The notes beneath the pieces are model-generated. The model had not been told where the DNA came from. It searched no databases and worked only from the letters and a program-made list of their open reading frames with translations. A DNA stretch of 64,000 bases from Candidatus Obscuribacter sp. (lineage in GTDB: Bacteria > Cyanobacteriota > Vampirovibrionia > Obscuribacterales > Obscuribacteraceae), in NCBI GenBank assembly GCA_016718315.1, contig JADKDV010000004.1:875222-939221 (forward strand). The letters run 5' to 3'. The translations under genes were made by a program, and so were the position numbers. The stretch's first letter is position 1; every line of letters starts with the position of its first letter. Of this stretch, positions 42,020 to 50,816 are shown piece after piece.

Positions 42020-43540
42020 ATGCTGCAAAACCGCCGACAGGAAGAACGTGGCTTTAACAGATTGCCCAAGCAGTCTGGTTTGCCGACGCTCAAGCAGTTG
42101 CAAAGCATGCTTGCTGAGACTCTCAAAAACATGGGTAAGACGACCCAACTGCCTTTTGGCGACCCACCCGAAGACTATGCCCTGGCGGTCTTTAAAGATA
42201 GGGGCAAGGGCGAGTTGCACTGGGCTCTTTATCGGGGCGATGGCCCTACATCTATGCTTGTATGGGACCAGGCCAGTATGGACCCTGGTCATATCCATCA
42301 GTTGATTACAGCTCAATTTCCTGGGTTTGACCTCAAGCCTGTAGCACTGCGCACCCAGAGCCAACAACCAAATCAGGCTGCCAGTGGCAATCAGAGCATT
42401 TGGGATGGTTTTGACAACCAGTCCATGTCCCTAAAAATGAAGGGTAAGCCTACATTAGAAGGCGATTTGAAAAATCTGCAGATACCTAACGTGTTGCAGT
42501 CTATAGGTATGAGTAAAGGCACCGGCCGCCTGGAAGTGACCTGCAAAGATGAAAACGGCGTTGTCTATTTTTCGGATGGCGCCCCGGTGCACTGCGTGCT
42601 CGGTAGCTTTGAAGGCTCCATCGCGCTAGTGGAGCTGGTGGGCTGGGATGAAGGTGAGTTTCGCTTTTATCCAGAGACCAAAATTGAGCACCACACCATT
42701 AAAAAACGGCTCGATACCCTGCTTATGGAGGGTGCTGCTCTTGATGACCAGTACAAAGCAATCAGAGCGCGTGGCATCAAAGACGAGAGCTTTTTGATCC
42801 GCAACCATCCCAGTATTACCGAACAAATGTTTGAAAAACTGTTGGAAAGCGGCACTGGTGCCGACATGGTTTTGCAAAAGCAGTTTTATCAACAGATTGA
42901 TAATAAGTGCCGGCTGAGTGACATCCTGCGTAAATTCCAGGTCAACAAGCTGGATTGGGTGCCTATCATATTTAACTTTGCCACTTGCAATCTGGTCACC
43001 TTTGTCGACCAGCTGCCTGAGAGTCGCGACAATCAATTTGAAGTCGACATCGACTGGACCCAAAGTCTCTCTATAGATAGGATGTTGACCCGGCAGGATA
43101 CTGGGCTTTATACCTATCCCGCTTTTCTCTGGATGCTCGAGCGCGAGTTTAACCGCTGGGAGCGCTTTAGCAGACCACTCTCTGTGGTCTTGCTAGATAT
43201 CACCACCAGACCCCAGGAGCAAGGTCAGATGCCTGAGCCTCTGCCCATTGCCGGGGTAAGAGAAATCGCCGAGCGTCTCAAAAAATTTAAGCGCAAAACT
43301 GACATCCTGGCGCATTATGAGACTTTTGGATTTGCTTTAATCTTGCCTGAGACCGAACAAGTCTCAGCGCGCAACCTTGCTGACAGGCTGGTGGAGAGCC
43401 TTGTCGCCAACCCCTTGCAAGGTGCTCTCAATTCCACATCTCTCTTGGCATCGGCTGGCGTTGCCAGTATTCCAGAGGATTGTATTTCGCTCAGTGCATT
43501 ACTAGGTAGGGCTCGTGCTCGTAAGTCGGGTCAATCATGA
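42020..43540 (+). CDS. DUF4388 (PATAN-like) protein with degenerate GGDEF domain
   Basis: ATG 42020 gives 506 residues (TTG 41996 adds eight). The N-terminal 140 residues are unassigned. Residues about 150-270 form a DUF4388/PATAN module: LEGDLKNLQIPNVLQSIGMSKGTGRLEV then GVVYFSDGAPVHCVLGSFEG, as in response-regulator-type cyanobacterial proteins. The C-terminal 150 residues keep the fold of a diguanylate cyclase (TGLYTYPAFLWMLEREFNRWERF, RLKKFKRKTDILAHYETFGFALILPET, ASAGVASIP). The GGDEF loop position reads ETFGF, so it should not make c-di-GMP. A receptor or scaffold role is inferred. Confidence 0.75.
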   Translation: MLQNRRQEERGFNRLPKQSGLPTLKQLQSMLAETLKNMGKTTQLPFGDPPEDYALAVFKDRGKGELHWALYRGDGPTSMLVWDQASMDPGHIHQLITAQFPGFDLKPVALRTQSQQPNQAASGNQSIWDGFDNQSMSLKMKGKPTLEGDLKNLQIPNVLQSIGMSKGTGRLEVTCKDENGVVYFSDGAPVHCVLGSFEGSIALVELVGWDEGEFRFYPETKIEHHTIKKRLDTLLMEGAALDDQYKAIRARGIKDESFLIRNHPSITEQMFEKLLESGTGADMVLQKQFYQQIDNKCRLSDILRKFQVNKLDWVPIIFNFATCNLVTFVDQLPESRDNQFEVDIDWTQSLSIDRMLTRQDTGLYTYPAFLWMLEREFNRWERFSRPLSVVLLDITTRPQEQGQMPEPLPIAGVREIAERLKKFKRKTDILAHYETFGFALILPETEQVSARNLADRLVESLVANPLQGALNSTSLLASAGVASIPEDCISLSALLGRARARKSGQS

Positions 43541-43736
43541 CAATTGCAGTTGTGGAGGGCATTAAAAGCAGCGATTGAAATATAAACGTTTGTATAAGTT
43601 TGGTGATACCTTAAATGGCGATTGTCATCATGGAATAATGTGTAAGACGTTGCCTTACGGAAACCTTTGATACACTCAACAGAAGTCAACGGTCAAATCT
43701 CCAAATTTTGTTCAGAGCTTAAGAGGCTATCCCCGG

Positions 43737-43742
43737 TATAAT
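43737..43742 (+). promoter_or_regulatory. Perfect -10 box upstream of dnaK
   Basis: TATAAT lies 61 nt before the dnaK start; no good -35 box is seen at 16-18 bp. An inverted repeat GTAAG/CTTAC lies further upstream near 43640-43660. I found no CIRCE element (HrcA site) in the 263-bp spacer. Confidence 0.35.
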
Positions 43743-43803
43743 TTCTGGGTGTCTCCAGCCTTAGCTTTCTAAGTAGGTCCGAAGGGAGTTTCAAAGTAAT
43801 AAT

Positions 43804-45771
43804 ATGGGTAAGTCAGTAGGCATTGATTTGGGAACCACCAACTCCGTCGTTGCGGTGATGGAAGGCGGACAGCCGACGGTGGTATCCAATGCCGAAGGTG
43901 GTAGAACCACACCTTCCGTTGTCGCGTTCACCAAATCCGGTGAGCGTCTAGTCGGTCAGTTGGCTCGTCGTCAAGCAGTTCTCAACCCCGAAAACACCGT
44001 TTATTCAATCAAGCGTTTCGTCGGTAGACGTTTCTCTGAAGTTGATTCGGAAAAGAAAATTGTTTCGTACAAGGTCAAAGAAGGCTCTGATGGCGGCTGT
44101 AAAGTGGCTATCCAGGGCAAAGAATACTCGCCGGAGGAAATCTCGGCGATGATCTTGCGCAAGCTCAAAGAAGATGCTGAAAAGTATCTCGGCGAAAAGG
44201 TCACATCAGCTGTAATCACAGTTCCAGCTTATTTTAATGACTCTCAGCGTCAATCCACCAAAAACGCCGGCACCATCGCTGGTCTGGAAGTTTTGCGGAT
44301 TATCAACGAGCCTACGGCTGCTGCTCTTGCTTATGGTCTGGATAAGACCGAGAACGAAACCATCCTGGTATTTGACTTGGGCGGCGGTACATTCGACGTA
44401 TCCATCCTGGAAGTAGGCGACGGCGTATTTGAAGTTAAGTCCACCTCTGGTGACACCCACCTCGGTGGTGATGACTTCGACCATTGCATCGTTACTTTCG
44501 TTGCTGACGAGTTCACCAACCTTGAAGGCATCGACCTGCGCAAAGACAGGCAAGCCTTGCAGCGTCTTACAGAAGCTGCCGAAAAAGCCAAAATCGAACT
44601 TTCATCGGTAACTGAGACCAATATCTCATTGCCCTTCATCACAGCTGATGCCTCTGGTCCTAAGCACCTTGAGATGAAGCTCTCACGCGCTCGCTTTAAC
44701 GACCTCACCAGACACCTGGTAGAGCGTTGCCGCCAGCCTATGGAGCAAGCTCTCAAAGACGCCAAGCTCACCTACGACAACCTCGACGAAGTAGTACTCG
44801 TCGGTGGTAGTACCCGTATCCCTGCTGTACAGGAGCTTGTCAAACAAGTTACTGGCGGTAAGGAGCCCAACCAGACCGTTAACCCTGACGAAGTAGTTGC
44901 CGTAGGCGCTGCTATTCAGGCTGGCGTACTGGGCGGCGAAGTGAAGGGTCTCGTACTCCTCGACGTTACCCCACTGTCTCTCGGTATCGAGACCATGGGC
45001 GGCGTTATGACCAAACTGGTCGATCGCAACACCACAATTCCCACCCGTAAAACAGAAGTATTCTCCACCGCTGCTGATAACCAGACAGCTGTAGATATCT
45101 ATGTTTTCCAGGGCGAGCGCCCAATGGCTCGCGACAACAAACTCCTGGGTAACTTCAGACTTGATGGCATCCCGTCAGCAACTCGTGGCGTACCTAAGGT
45201 TGAAGTAACTTTTGACATCGACGCCAACGGCATCATGAACGTCACTGCCCGTGACCAGTCCACTGGTAAAGAGCAGCGCATCACGATTACTGCGTCCACC
45301 AACATGTCTAAAGACGACATCGAAAAAGCTATCCGCGAAGCCGAATCTTATGCTGGCGATGACCGCAAGCGCAAAGAAGAAGCAGACGTCAGAAACGAAG
45401 CAGACAGCATCTGCTACGCAGTCGAGCGTCAAATCAAGGAACTCGGCGATAAGGTCACCCCTGGTGAAAAGTCTCGCTGCGAAATGCTCGTCACCGATCT
45501 CAGAGGCAAGCTCAAAGAAGAAGCCGACCTCGAGACCGTCAAGACAATCATGAACGAACTCCGCGGCGCCCTCGTACTCTTGCAACAAGCTGCCTACCAA
45601 CGTGGCGGTGAAGGCGGAGCTGCTGATGGCGGTGACGAATACGGTTATGAAGGCGGCGGCGGCAACGGCGGCGCTACCAATGGCGGCGGCGACTACTCCG
45701 GCGGTGGATTTACATCGTCTGGTACCGGCGACGATGTTGTGGATGCCGAATTCAGAGCTTCCGAAGACTAA
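43804..45771 (+). CDS. dnaK: Hsp70 chaperone DnaK
   Basis: An ATP-driven chaperone of 655 residues. The nucleotide domain shows GIDLGTTNSVVAVMEGG, the GGGTFDVS phosphate-2 loop and VVLVGGSTRIPAVQ; the substrate domain contains DVTPLSLGIETMGG. The tail is Gly-rich, about 50 residues, ending TGDDVVDAEFRASED. A tail with the final DVxDAEF is shared with cyanobacterial DnaK. Codon use is strongly C-ending, as expected for a highly expressed gene. No grpE or dnaJ is adjacent. It is monocistronic with a strong terminator. Confidence 0.97.
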   Translation: MGKSVGIDLGTTNSVVAVMEGGQPTVVSNAEGGRTTPSVVAFTKSGERLVGQLARRQAVLNPENTVYSIKRFVGRRFSEVDSEKKIVSYKVKEGSDGGCKVAIQGKEYSPEEISAMILRKLKEDAEKYLGEKVTSAVITVPAYFNDSQRQSTKNAGTIAGLEVLRIINEPTAAALAYGLDKTENETILVFDLGGGTFDVSILEVGDGVFEVKSTSGDTHLGGDDFDHCIVTFVADEFTNLEGIDLRKDRQALQRLTEAAEKAKIELSSVTETNISLPFITADASGPKHLEMKLSRARFNDLTRHLVERCRQPMEQALKDAKLTYDNLDEVVLVGGSTRIPAVQELVKQVTGGKEPNQTVNPDEVVAVGAAIQAGVLGGEVKGLVLLDVTPLSLGIETMGGVMTKLVDRNTTIPTRKTEVFSTAADNQTAVDIYVFQGERPMARDNKLLGNFRLDGIPSATRGVPKVEVTFDIDANGIMNVTARDQSTGKEQRITITASTNMSKDDIEKAIREAESYAGDDRKRKEEADVRNEADSICYAVERQIKELGDKVTPGEKSRCEMLVTDLRGKLKEEADLETVKTIMNELRGALVLLQQAAYQRGGEGGAADGGDEYGYEGGGGNGGATNGGGDYSGGGFTSSGTGDDVVDAEFRASED

Positions 45772-45790
45772 GTAAAAAATCGAAAAAATC

Positions 45791-45824
45791 TAAGAGCCCA
45801 CTGCCGTCAGGTAGTGGGCTCTTA
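45791..45824 (+). terminator. Intrinsic terminator after dnaK
   Basis: A 15-bp near-perfect stem (45791-45805 with 45810-45824) with a GTCA loop is followed by TTTT. It closes the dnaK transcript. Confidence 0.85.
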
Positions 45825-45885
45825 TTTTGGCTATCTGTTATGCTGAAAAGAGGTCACCTATGCTGTAAATGTCAGGATTAACGGA

Positions 45886-46464
45886 ATGTCTATGATGTTG
45901 CATAAATCAGATGAATTCAAAAAGTCAGTCTTTGCTTGCTTGATTATTTGTCTGGGGACTACAGCTCAAGCACTTGCTATCAACCCTCCAGACAAAGCTC
46001 TTACCAAAACCCAAAGTGCTCCCGTGAGCGATCAGGCGATAGACAAAGAGCTGACCGTTTTAGAAAATCGCTTCTTCTTCCATCACTATGGTCATGACCC
46101 AGTGGCGAAGCGACTGGAGCGCGTCGAGCTATTGATCCTTGGTGCCAGTCAAAGTGGTGCGCCGGCAGCCAGACTGGATAGCCTCAAAAAGGCAGTAGTA
46201 GTAAAAGACAAAGAAGCCGCTCAAGTCATGCGTGAGCAAAGTAAAGCCCAGGCAGGTGCCCAGGGTATAGGCCAGAGCAATGCTCCAGGCAAAGGATCGG
46301 GTGGCAGTGCTGGCGCTCGGGCAAAGCCGCTTCTTATCCACAAGTGGCCACTCTTGAGTGGAAAATCCTCAAAAAAACCTATCCGCAAGAAGCTCTCGAT
46401 CAAAGACTCAATCGCCTTGAAGAGCAACTCTTTGGCGTACCGTCCACGGCTATGTCTTATCTAG
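45886..46464 (+). CDS. Exported repeat protein, N-terminal part before a frameshift
   Basis: The start is ATG 45886. A signal peptide (KKSVFACLIICLGTTAQALA) is followed by a charged repeat ELTVLENRFFFHHYGHDPVA through RLERVELLILGASQSG. After about residue 145 the frame changes to Arg/Lys-rich sequence (KKPIRKKLSIKD) to a stop at 46464. The matching second repeat of the protein, TLEWKILKKTYPQEAL to RLNRLEEQLFG, lies in the next frame from about 46320. Adding one C at AAGCCGC (about 46327) joins them into one 416-residue protein. The repeat family recurs in Melainabacteria/cyanobacterial secreted proteins; function unknown. Confidence 0.7.
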   Translation: MSMMLHKSDEFKKSVFACLIICLGTTAQALAINPPDKALTKTQSAPVSDQAIDKELTVLENRFFFHHYGHDPVAKRLERVELLILGASQSGAPAARLDSLKKAVVVKDKEAAQVMREQSKAQAGAQGIGQSNAPGKGSGGSAGARAKPLLIHKWPLLSGKSSKKPIRKKLSIKDSIALKSNSLAYRPRLCLI

Positions 46465-47135
46465 ATCGTATCGAGCGCCTCAAAAAAACTACCGGTGTCG
46501 ATGTCGCTCTGGCACCATCAGATACTGGTGTTAAGGTGCCAGGCAAGAAGAAACCACAATTTGGTCCATTGCCCCGCGCTTACTCTGGCGGCAGTGGTCT
46601 AAATCCATTTGGTGGCAATGGTCTCAGCCCATTTGGTGGCAGCGGCGCCAGTCCTTTTGGTGCCTCTCCGTTTTTTGAGTCAATGCCATTTAGTGATAAA
46701 GCGCAGGTAGAAGAAGGCACCGATGGTAGTGGTGGTCACTACCGCACCTTTAGAGACGGCAATACTTTTGGCTGGTCTTATAGCACCAAAAATCTACCGA
46801 TGCCGCACACTATGCCCGGTCAGTCGCCGCGCCCTTTAGGCGATATGTTTGATGATATGAACCGGCAGATGAATGAGATGATGCGCCAGTTTAATGGCGT
46901 TGAAGAAATGCCTTTTCCTATTAGTCCCTATGGCAATAATGGTAGCGGTGGTGGTGGAAGCAATGGTGGCGGTAGTGGTGGCAAAAATCCACGCATCTAC
47001 ACACCTAAGCCCTTTAGCAAAGTGACACCACTGACTCCTCGTACTATGCCTGGCCTCGTGCCGCAAATCGAGGGGCGCAGCCAACCTGCACAAAAAGATG
47101 AGTTGCCGCCCTATAGCGATCCTAATTCGATATAA
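46344..47135 (+). CDS. Exported repeat protein, C-terminal part after the frameshift
   Basis: This frame is open from about 46320; GTG 46344 is a possible start, but translation from the intact gene is more likely. It begins with the second copy of the leucine/arginine repeat, followed by a Lys-rich stretch. The rest, about 190 residues, is Gly/Pro/Asn-rich and includes PFGG-type short repeats (residues about 85-110) and a NGGSGGGGSNGGGSGG-like stretch. The C-terminus is Pro-rich. A disordered surface or wall-exposed extension is plausible. The stop lies 27 nt before the convergent cyclophilin gene. Confidence 0.65.
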   Translation: MATLEWKILKKTYPQEALDQRLNRLEEQLFGVPSTAMSYLDRIERLKKTTGVDVALAPSDTGVKVPGKKKPQFGPLPRAYSGGSGLNPFGGNGLSPFGGSGASPFGASPFFESMPFSDKAQVEEGTDGSGGHYRTFRDGNTFGWSYSTKNLPMPHTMPGQSPRPLGDMFDDMNRQMNEMMRQFNGVEEMPFPISPYGNNGSGGGGSNGGGSGGKNPRIYTPKPFSKVTPLTPRTMPGLVPQIEGRSQPAQKDELPPYSDPNSI

Positions 47136-47161
47136 GTGCTGGCTCTATAAAAATACTTGAG

Positions 47162-48028
47162 CTAGTTCACAGTCACTGACATGATTTTGTCGCCGATGGC
47201 GATGCTGTTAACTACTTCCATGCCCTGCACTACGCCACCAAATACGGTGTACTGGTTGTCGAGCTGTGACTTGGCGCCGAGCGTAATATAAAACTGGCAA
47301 CTAGCTGTATTGACGTTGCCAGGCGTGCGCGCCATCGCCACCACGCCTGGTGCGTTGTGGCGCAGATAGGGCGAGACCTCTAAAGGCAAAAAGCGAGGCT
47401 GGCTGGAGCCTGGTGGGATAAAGTTGCCTGTGCCATTGCCATTAGGGCAGCCGCCCTGGACGACAAAGCCTTTTTCGACACGGTGAAAGTTTAGACCATT
47501 GTAAAAGCCGCTTTGAGCCATTTCGCTAAAGGCTTTGACTGTAATTGGCGCGTACTTTTTAAAGAGTCTGATGACGATGCGACCTTTGCTGGTCTCAATC
47601 ACTGCTACAGGGTCGCCATCTGTTTGTCCCGCTGGACTGGGATTGGCTGCTTGCTGATTGAGCTGTTGCAGTGAGGTCCCGGCTGGCGGCGGCGTGGCTC
47701 CTGAGCCAGCCGGAGGAGTACCGTACATGCTAGCCTGACCTGGCATATTGGGATTGCTGCCTTTGGTGGGGAAGCTCGTACCAGGCGGCTTGCGCAACAT
47801 ATCTGCTGGTTTTTGAGCAAAAGGATTGGGCTGTCCTGGCTGCGGGCTAAAACCGCCCATGCTGGCAAAACCCGATGCACCGTTGCCTTGATTGGCTTGG
47901 CCGGGGGCAGGCTGACTGCCATAGCCCTGAGTGGCAGCGGTGCTCGTAGCTGCAGATACTGGCGCAGGAGCAGCGGCGTAAGGCAAAATCACCTCTGGGG
48001 CACTAGCTCTGAGTCCAGTCGATCGCAA
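47162..48028 (-). CDS. Cyclophilin-type peptidyl-prolyl isomerase
   Basis: A prolyl cis-trans isomerase acting on protein folding outside the cytoplasm. Residues about 135-288 form the cyclophilin barrel: VAVIETSKGRIVIRLFKKYA, FYNGLNFHRVEKGFVVQGG, a CQFYITLGAKSQLDNQYTVF segment and GGVVQGMEVV. The catalytic Arg of the FHR triad is present. The preceding 130 residues are Pro/Gln/Gly/Ala-rich. Its first possible start (TTG 48028) gives no signal peptide. One lies in a shifted frame just upstream (48144-48033); a lost base in CCCGGG at 48032-48037 separates them. The corrected protein has 327 residues. Confidence 0.85.
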   Translation of the reverse strand: MRSTGLRASAPEVILPYAAAPAPVSAATSTAATQGYGSQPAPGQANQGNGASGFASMGGFSPQPGQPNPFAQKPADMLRKPPGTSFPTKGSNPNMPGQASMYGTPPAGSGATPPPAGTSLQQLNQQAANPSPAGQTDGDPVAVIETSKGRIVIRLFKKYAPITVKAFSEMAQSGFYNGLNFHRVEKGFVVQGGCPNGNGTGNFIPPGSSQPRFLPLEVSPYLRHNAPGVVAMARTPGNVNTASCQFYITLGAKSQLDNQYTVFGGVVQGMEVVNSIAIGDKIMSVTVN

Positions 48029-48144
48029 AAGCCCGGGCTGGCATTGGCTACGCCCAGAGAGGCAATAAGCAGCGCCGACGCCAATTTGACTGTACTTTTT
48101 AAGTCTTTGAGCCGGAGTCTAAACTGCTGGCTTTTGGTCTGCAT
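48029..48144 (-). pseudogene. Signal-peptide-coding 5' end of the cyclophilin gene, out of frame
   Basis: ATG 48144, with AGAGG 7 nt upstream, opens 37 codons: a basic start (MQTKSQQFRLRLKDLK) and a hydrophobic core LASALLIASLGVANA with a good cleavage site. After Ser-Pro at 48037 it runs out of frame relative to the cyclophilin. This is most simply the true start of that gene, disconnected by a one-base deletion. Confidence 0.75.
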
Positions 48145-48203
48145 GCAAATGCCTCTAATTAATGGTCTGGTTTAAATAATACAATTTTTGGCGCAAGCCC
48201 GCC

Positions 48204-48893
48204 TCAATTGGCAGTACTTAGCATAAAGCCAAAGTCGGTAATCACCGAGAGGGTCCGGTGCTTTTGCAATAGCGAGGCTGGTACTTCATTTGTCACCGGT
48301 CCTCTAAAGGCACTCTCGACAATGCCGCGTTTTTTTTCGCCACTGGCTATGAGTGTGATTGAGCGGCTCTCCATAATGGTTTTGATGCCCATGGTGATAC
48401 CGCGATCTGGCACCTTTTGGCTGCCAAAAGCATCTTGATTGGCTAGTTTAGTGGAGCTAGTCAAAAATGAGCAATGAGTCCAGCTCTGCAAGCAAGTGCC
48501 AGGCTCGTTAAAGGCGATATGACCATTGGCGCCGATACCGAGGATAGTTAGATCCAGTCCACCATTTGCCTCTATTAGCCCATCATAGTTATCCACCATG
48601 GTGGGGTTAAAGAGGTTTTGGCTGGAGACATTTACTTTGTCGTACAAATTGCTCTGCAAAAAATTTTGAAATGAAAAACTGGCATCTACATCCAGGTAAT
48701 CATCAAGGGCAAAACAACGCACCCTGGACCAGTCCACCTGGCCGCCCGCACTTTGCTGAGCGAGCGACTGGTAAGTGCCAATCGGTGTGTGACCGGTCGG
48801 TAAGCCCAGGCAGCAGTCAGGCTTTTGCTTGATTTGAGCGATAATTTTATCGGCGACCAGCGCGCTCAACTGCTGATAGGTTTGGATGTCCAT
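48204..48893 (-). CDS. nagB: Glucosamine-6-phosphate deaminase (NagB-like)
   Basis: Converts glucosamine-6-phosphate to fructose-6-phosphate and ammonia, feeding amino sugars into glycolysis. It has 229 residues, the compact NagB type. The phosphate loop is GLPTGHTPIGTYQ, catalytic Asp in FALDDYLDVD, and LGIGANGHIAFNEPG is the clear active-site motif; a further NagB-like segment is GITMGIKTIMES. A 6-phosphogluconolactonase is less likely because the FALDDY and ANGHIAFNEPG motifs are NagB-type. nagA is not adjacent. The cyclophilin gene follows downstream. Confidence 0.92.
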   Translation of the reverse strand: MDIQTYQQLSALVADKIIAQIKQKPDCCLGLPTGHTPIGTYQSLAQQSAGGQVDWSRVRCFALDDYLDVDASFSFQNFLQSNLYDKVNVSSQNLFNPTMVDNYDGLIEANGGLDLTILGIGANGHIAFNEPGTCLQSWTHCSFLTSSTKLANQDAFGSQKVPDRGITMGIKTIMESRSITLIASGEKKRGIVESAFRGPVTNEVPASLLQKHRTLSVITDFGFMLSTAN

Positions 48894-49016
48894 GGTTTAT
48901 TGGTAAGTTGATTTATAAAATAGTGGGATTAATGCTTTTAAGGCTTAAAACTACCATTTTATACTTTAGATTGGCTAATAGAAACAATTATTAGGGGTCA
49001 GGCGTCAGGCTTATCT

Positions 49017-49913
49017 ATGAAACAAAGCAAAAGCAGGCTGTCAAACAAAACAAGAGGGGCACTTGCCCTCTTTACTCTTTGCTTTGCTTTTGCGCTGCCT
49101 CTTAACCTCGATTGCCGCGCTGCCAAAGCTCAGCAAAGACGGCTTGTACCAGCTACTTTTCAGAGTCATTCGTCAGGAGCTGGTGTGCCTTTGCAGCGCT
49201 CTACTGGACTGCATTTGACAGAGGGTCAAGACCGGGCGCCAGGCACGAGAGGGCAAGTTTATCCACCAGGTGAGCCATCACTCAATATGGCACTTTGCCG
49301 CTGGGAAAACCGCAAAATGCCGCTCAAAATCTGGATCGCGCCGGGCTATCAGCTACCGGAGATGTCTTTTAGTGAGCTGCAAAAGGTACGACCAGATCAA
49401 GTATTTGAAATGCTCAGACAGCCAGGCGATCCTTTTGCCGGGCTAAATGTCGCTCGTGAATGGACTGAAGATACAAACTTCCAGGTGGCGGCAGGTATTG
49501 AGCAGTGGCGCCAATTTGAAAAGGAAGGACTCTTTAGTTACGGCTTTACTGATGACCCCAGACAAGCGCAAGTGCTGGTCTTTTTTGTTGATAGTTTTAA
49601 AGACTCGACCAGTCCCGGTGGTATCATGGTCGGTGGCAATACTTGTGCTCAGCTCTATCCATATGAGCAGGCTCAGCGCATTAATATTGCCCAAAAACCT
49701 GTGGTGATTGAGATGTCCACGCTGGTCAATCAAGCTCCCGAAAAAATGATCGCTGCTTCAGCTCATGAGTTTGGTCATGCTCTCGGTATCAAAGCGCATA
49801 GTCCGTATCGTGACGATATAATGCACGAAAATCGCATTGTAACTTCACTCTCTGAAGCCGATAAAGCGACTATCCGTGCGCTTTACCGGTCTAAGCCAGC
49901 CTTTGTGATGTAA
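49017..49913 (+). CDS. Exported matrixin-type zinc metalloprotease
   Basis: The protein has 298 residues. A signal peptide (SRLSNKTRGALALFTLC through to about CRAAKA) directs export. The zinc site is HEFGHALGIKAHS: His250, Glu251, His254 and His260, the HExxHxxGxxH form of metzincins, and RDDIMHE supplies the Met turn. The region before it, residues about 95-235, is the metzincin upper domain with IAPGYQLPEMS and GGNTCAQLYPYEQ. There is no visible cysteine-switch prodomain. A role in remodelling wall or extracellular protein is inferred. The start is ATG 49017. A different monocistronic gene, the alpha/beta hydrolase, follows 64 nt later. Confidence 0.88.
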   Translation: MKQSKSRLSNKTRGALALFTLCFAFALPLNLDCRAAKAQQRRLVPATFQSHSSGAGVPLQRSTGLHLTEGQDRAPGTRGQVYPPGEPSLNMALCRWENRKMPLKIWIAPGYQLPEMSFSELQKVRPDQVFEMLRQPGDPFAGLNVAREWTEDTNFQVAAGIEQWRQFEKEGLFSYGFTDDPRQAQVLVFFVDSFKDSTSPGGIMVGGNTCAQLYPYEQAQRINIAQKPVVIEMSTLVNQAPEKMIAASAHEFGHALGIKAHSPYRDDIMHENRIVTSLSEADKATIRALYRSKPAFVM

Positions 49914-49977
49914 TACAAGTAGCACGTTGGCTCATATTGGGGTACAATTTTTGCTTACCCTGTTTTTTGGTTGAAGT

Positions 49978-50790
49978 ATGAGATTTGGTGCAGCTTTGAG
50001 AGGTTTTGGGGTGGCGCTTTTGCTAACCCTGTTAAGCAACTCGTCGGCCTCAGCCGCTCTAGAGACAATTAAGTACAAGAGTTCTGTGGACGGCTCGATG
50101 CAGGAGTGCTGGCTATCGCCGCCATCACTTATGGAAGCCCAGATTCCACCCACTTTGATTGTCTATTCTCATGGTATGACATCAAGCTACAAGGAGCCAT
50201 TTGGCGCTATTGGTGCTGCTGTCGCTTCTGAGTTTCCTACTTTTGGCATACTTTCGCTGGGTACTCCCAATGCCTGGGCAAATGACGGTGTCCTCAAAGA
50301 TACGACTATAGTCTTGCGCGAAGTACTCAAAAAATTCCCCGTTAAGCGCGTCATCCTCATGGGCTCATCCATGGGCGGCTGCACCAGTCTGGTCTACGCC
50401 GAAAAAGCCCCTGAAGACATCAAAGAAAAAGTCCTGGCTGTGCTGGCTATTTATCCTGCTGGCGATCTCTACAAACTAGAAAAACTGACTAAATCAAAAG
50501 AAGTGCGTGAGTCGTTGTTAAACGCCACACAAGGCAGCAAAGAAGACTATCGCCACAGAAGTTTTATTCCTCAAATTAGTGAGATGCCAAAGCACATCAA
50601 AGTTTGTGTCATCTCAGCCCAAAAAGATATTTTTGTACCTCCCGTTTTGCAAAAAGACATTATCAAAGCCTGCGAAAAAAACGGTATACCAAACAAATTG
50701 ATTGAAGTACCCGGTGACCACGGTAGTATCCCGGCGCAAAGGCGCATCGTGTCTGCTATAGATTATTGCTCACACAAAAATCTAAAGTAA
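49978..50790 (+). CDS. Exported alpha/beta hydrolase (S9/esterase-like)
   Basis: The protein has 270 residues. A signal peptide ends near SNSSASAA. The nucleophile elbow is LMGSSMGGCTS (GxSxG), with a Tyr/Ser-Pro-rich oxyanion-region start IVYSHGMTSS; the C-terminal DHGSIPA supplies the catalytic His, and the Asp probably lies in ISAQKDIFVPP. The order fits the prolyl-oligopeptidase-like or feruloyl-esterase branch of the fold; the substrate is not known. A TACAATTT sequence about 30 nt before ATG 49978 may be its -10 box. The GNAT gene begins just after it. Confidence 0.85.
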   Translation: MRFGAALRGFGVALLLTLLSNSSASAALETIKYKSSVDGSMQECWLSPPSLMEAQIPPTLIVYSHGMTSSYKEPFGAIGAAVASEFPTFGILSLGTPNAWANDGVLKDTTIVLREVLKKFPVKRVILMGSSMGGCTSLVYAEKAPEDIKEKVLAVLAIYPAGDLYKLEKLTKSKEVRESLLNATQGSKEDYRHRSFIPQISEMPKHIKVCVISAQKDIFVPPVLQKDIIKACEKNGIPNKLIEVPGDHGSIPAQRRIVSAIDYCSHKNLK

Positions 50791-50816
50791 TTGCTGGATC
50801 TTCTCAGGAGCAATTT

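Noticed and set aside
43100..43540. Active diguanylate cyclase
   Set aside because: The GGDEF loop reads ETFGF, so catalysis is not expected even though the fold is kept.
43541..43803. CIRCE/HrcA operator upstream of dnaK
   Set aside because: No TTAGCACTC-N9-GAGTGCTAA-like pair occurs; only a short GTAAG/CTTAC repeat is present.
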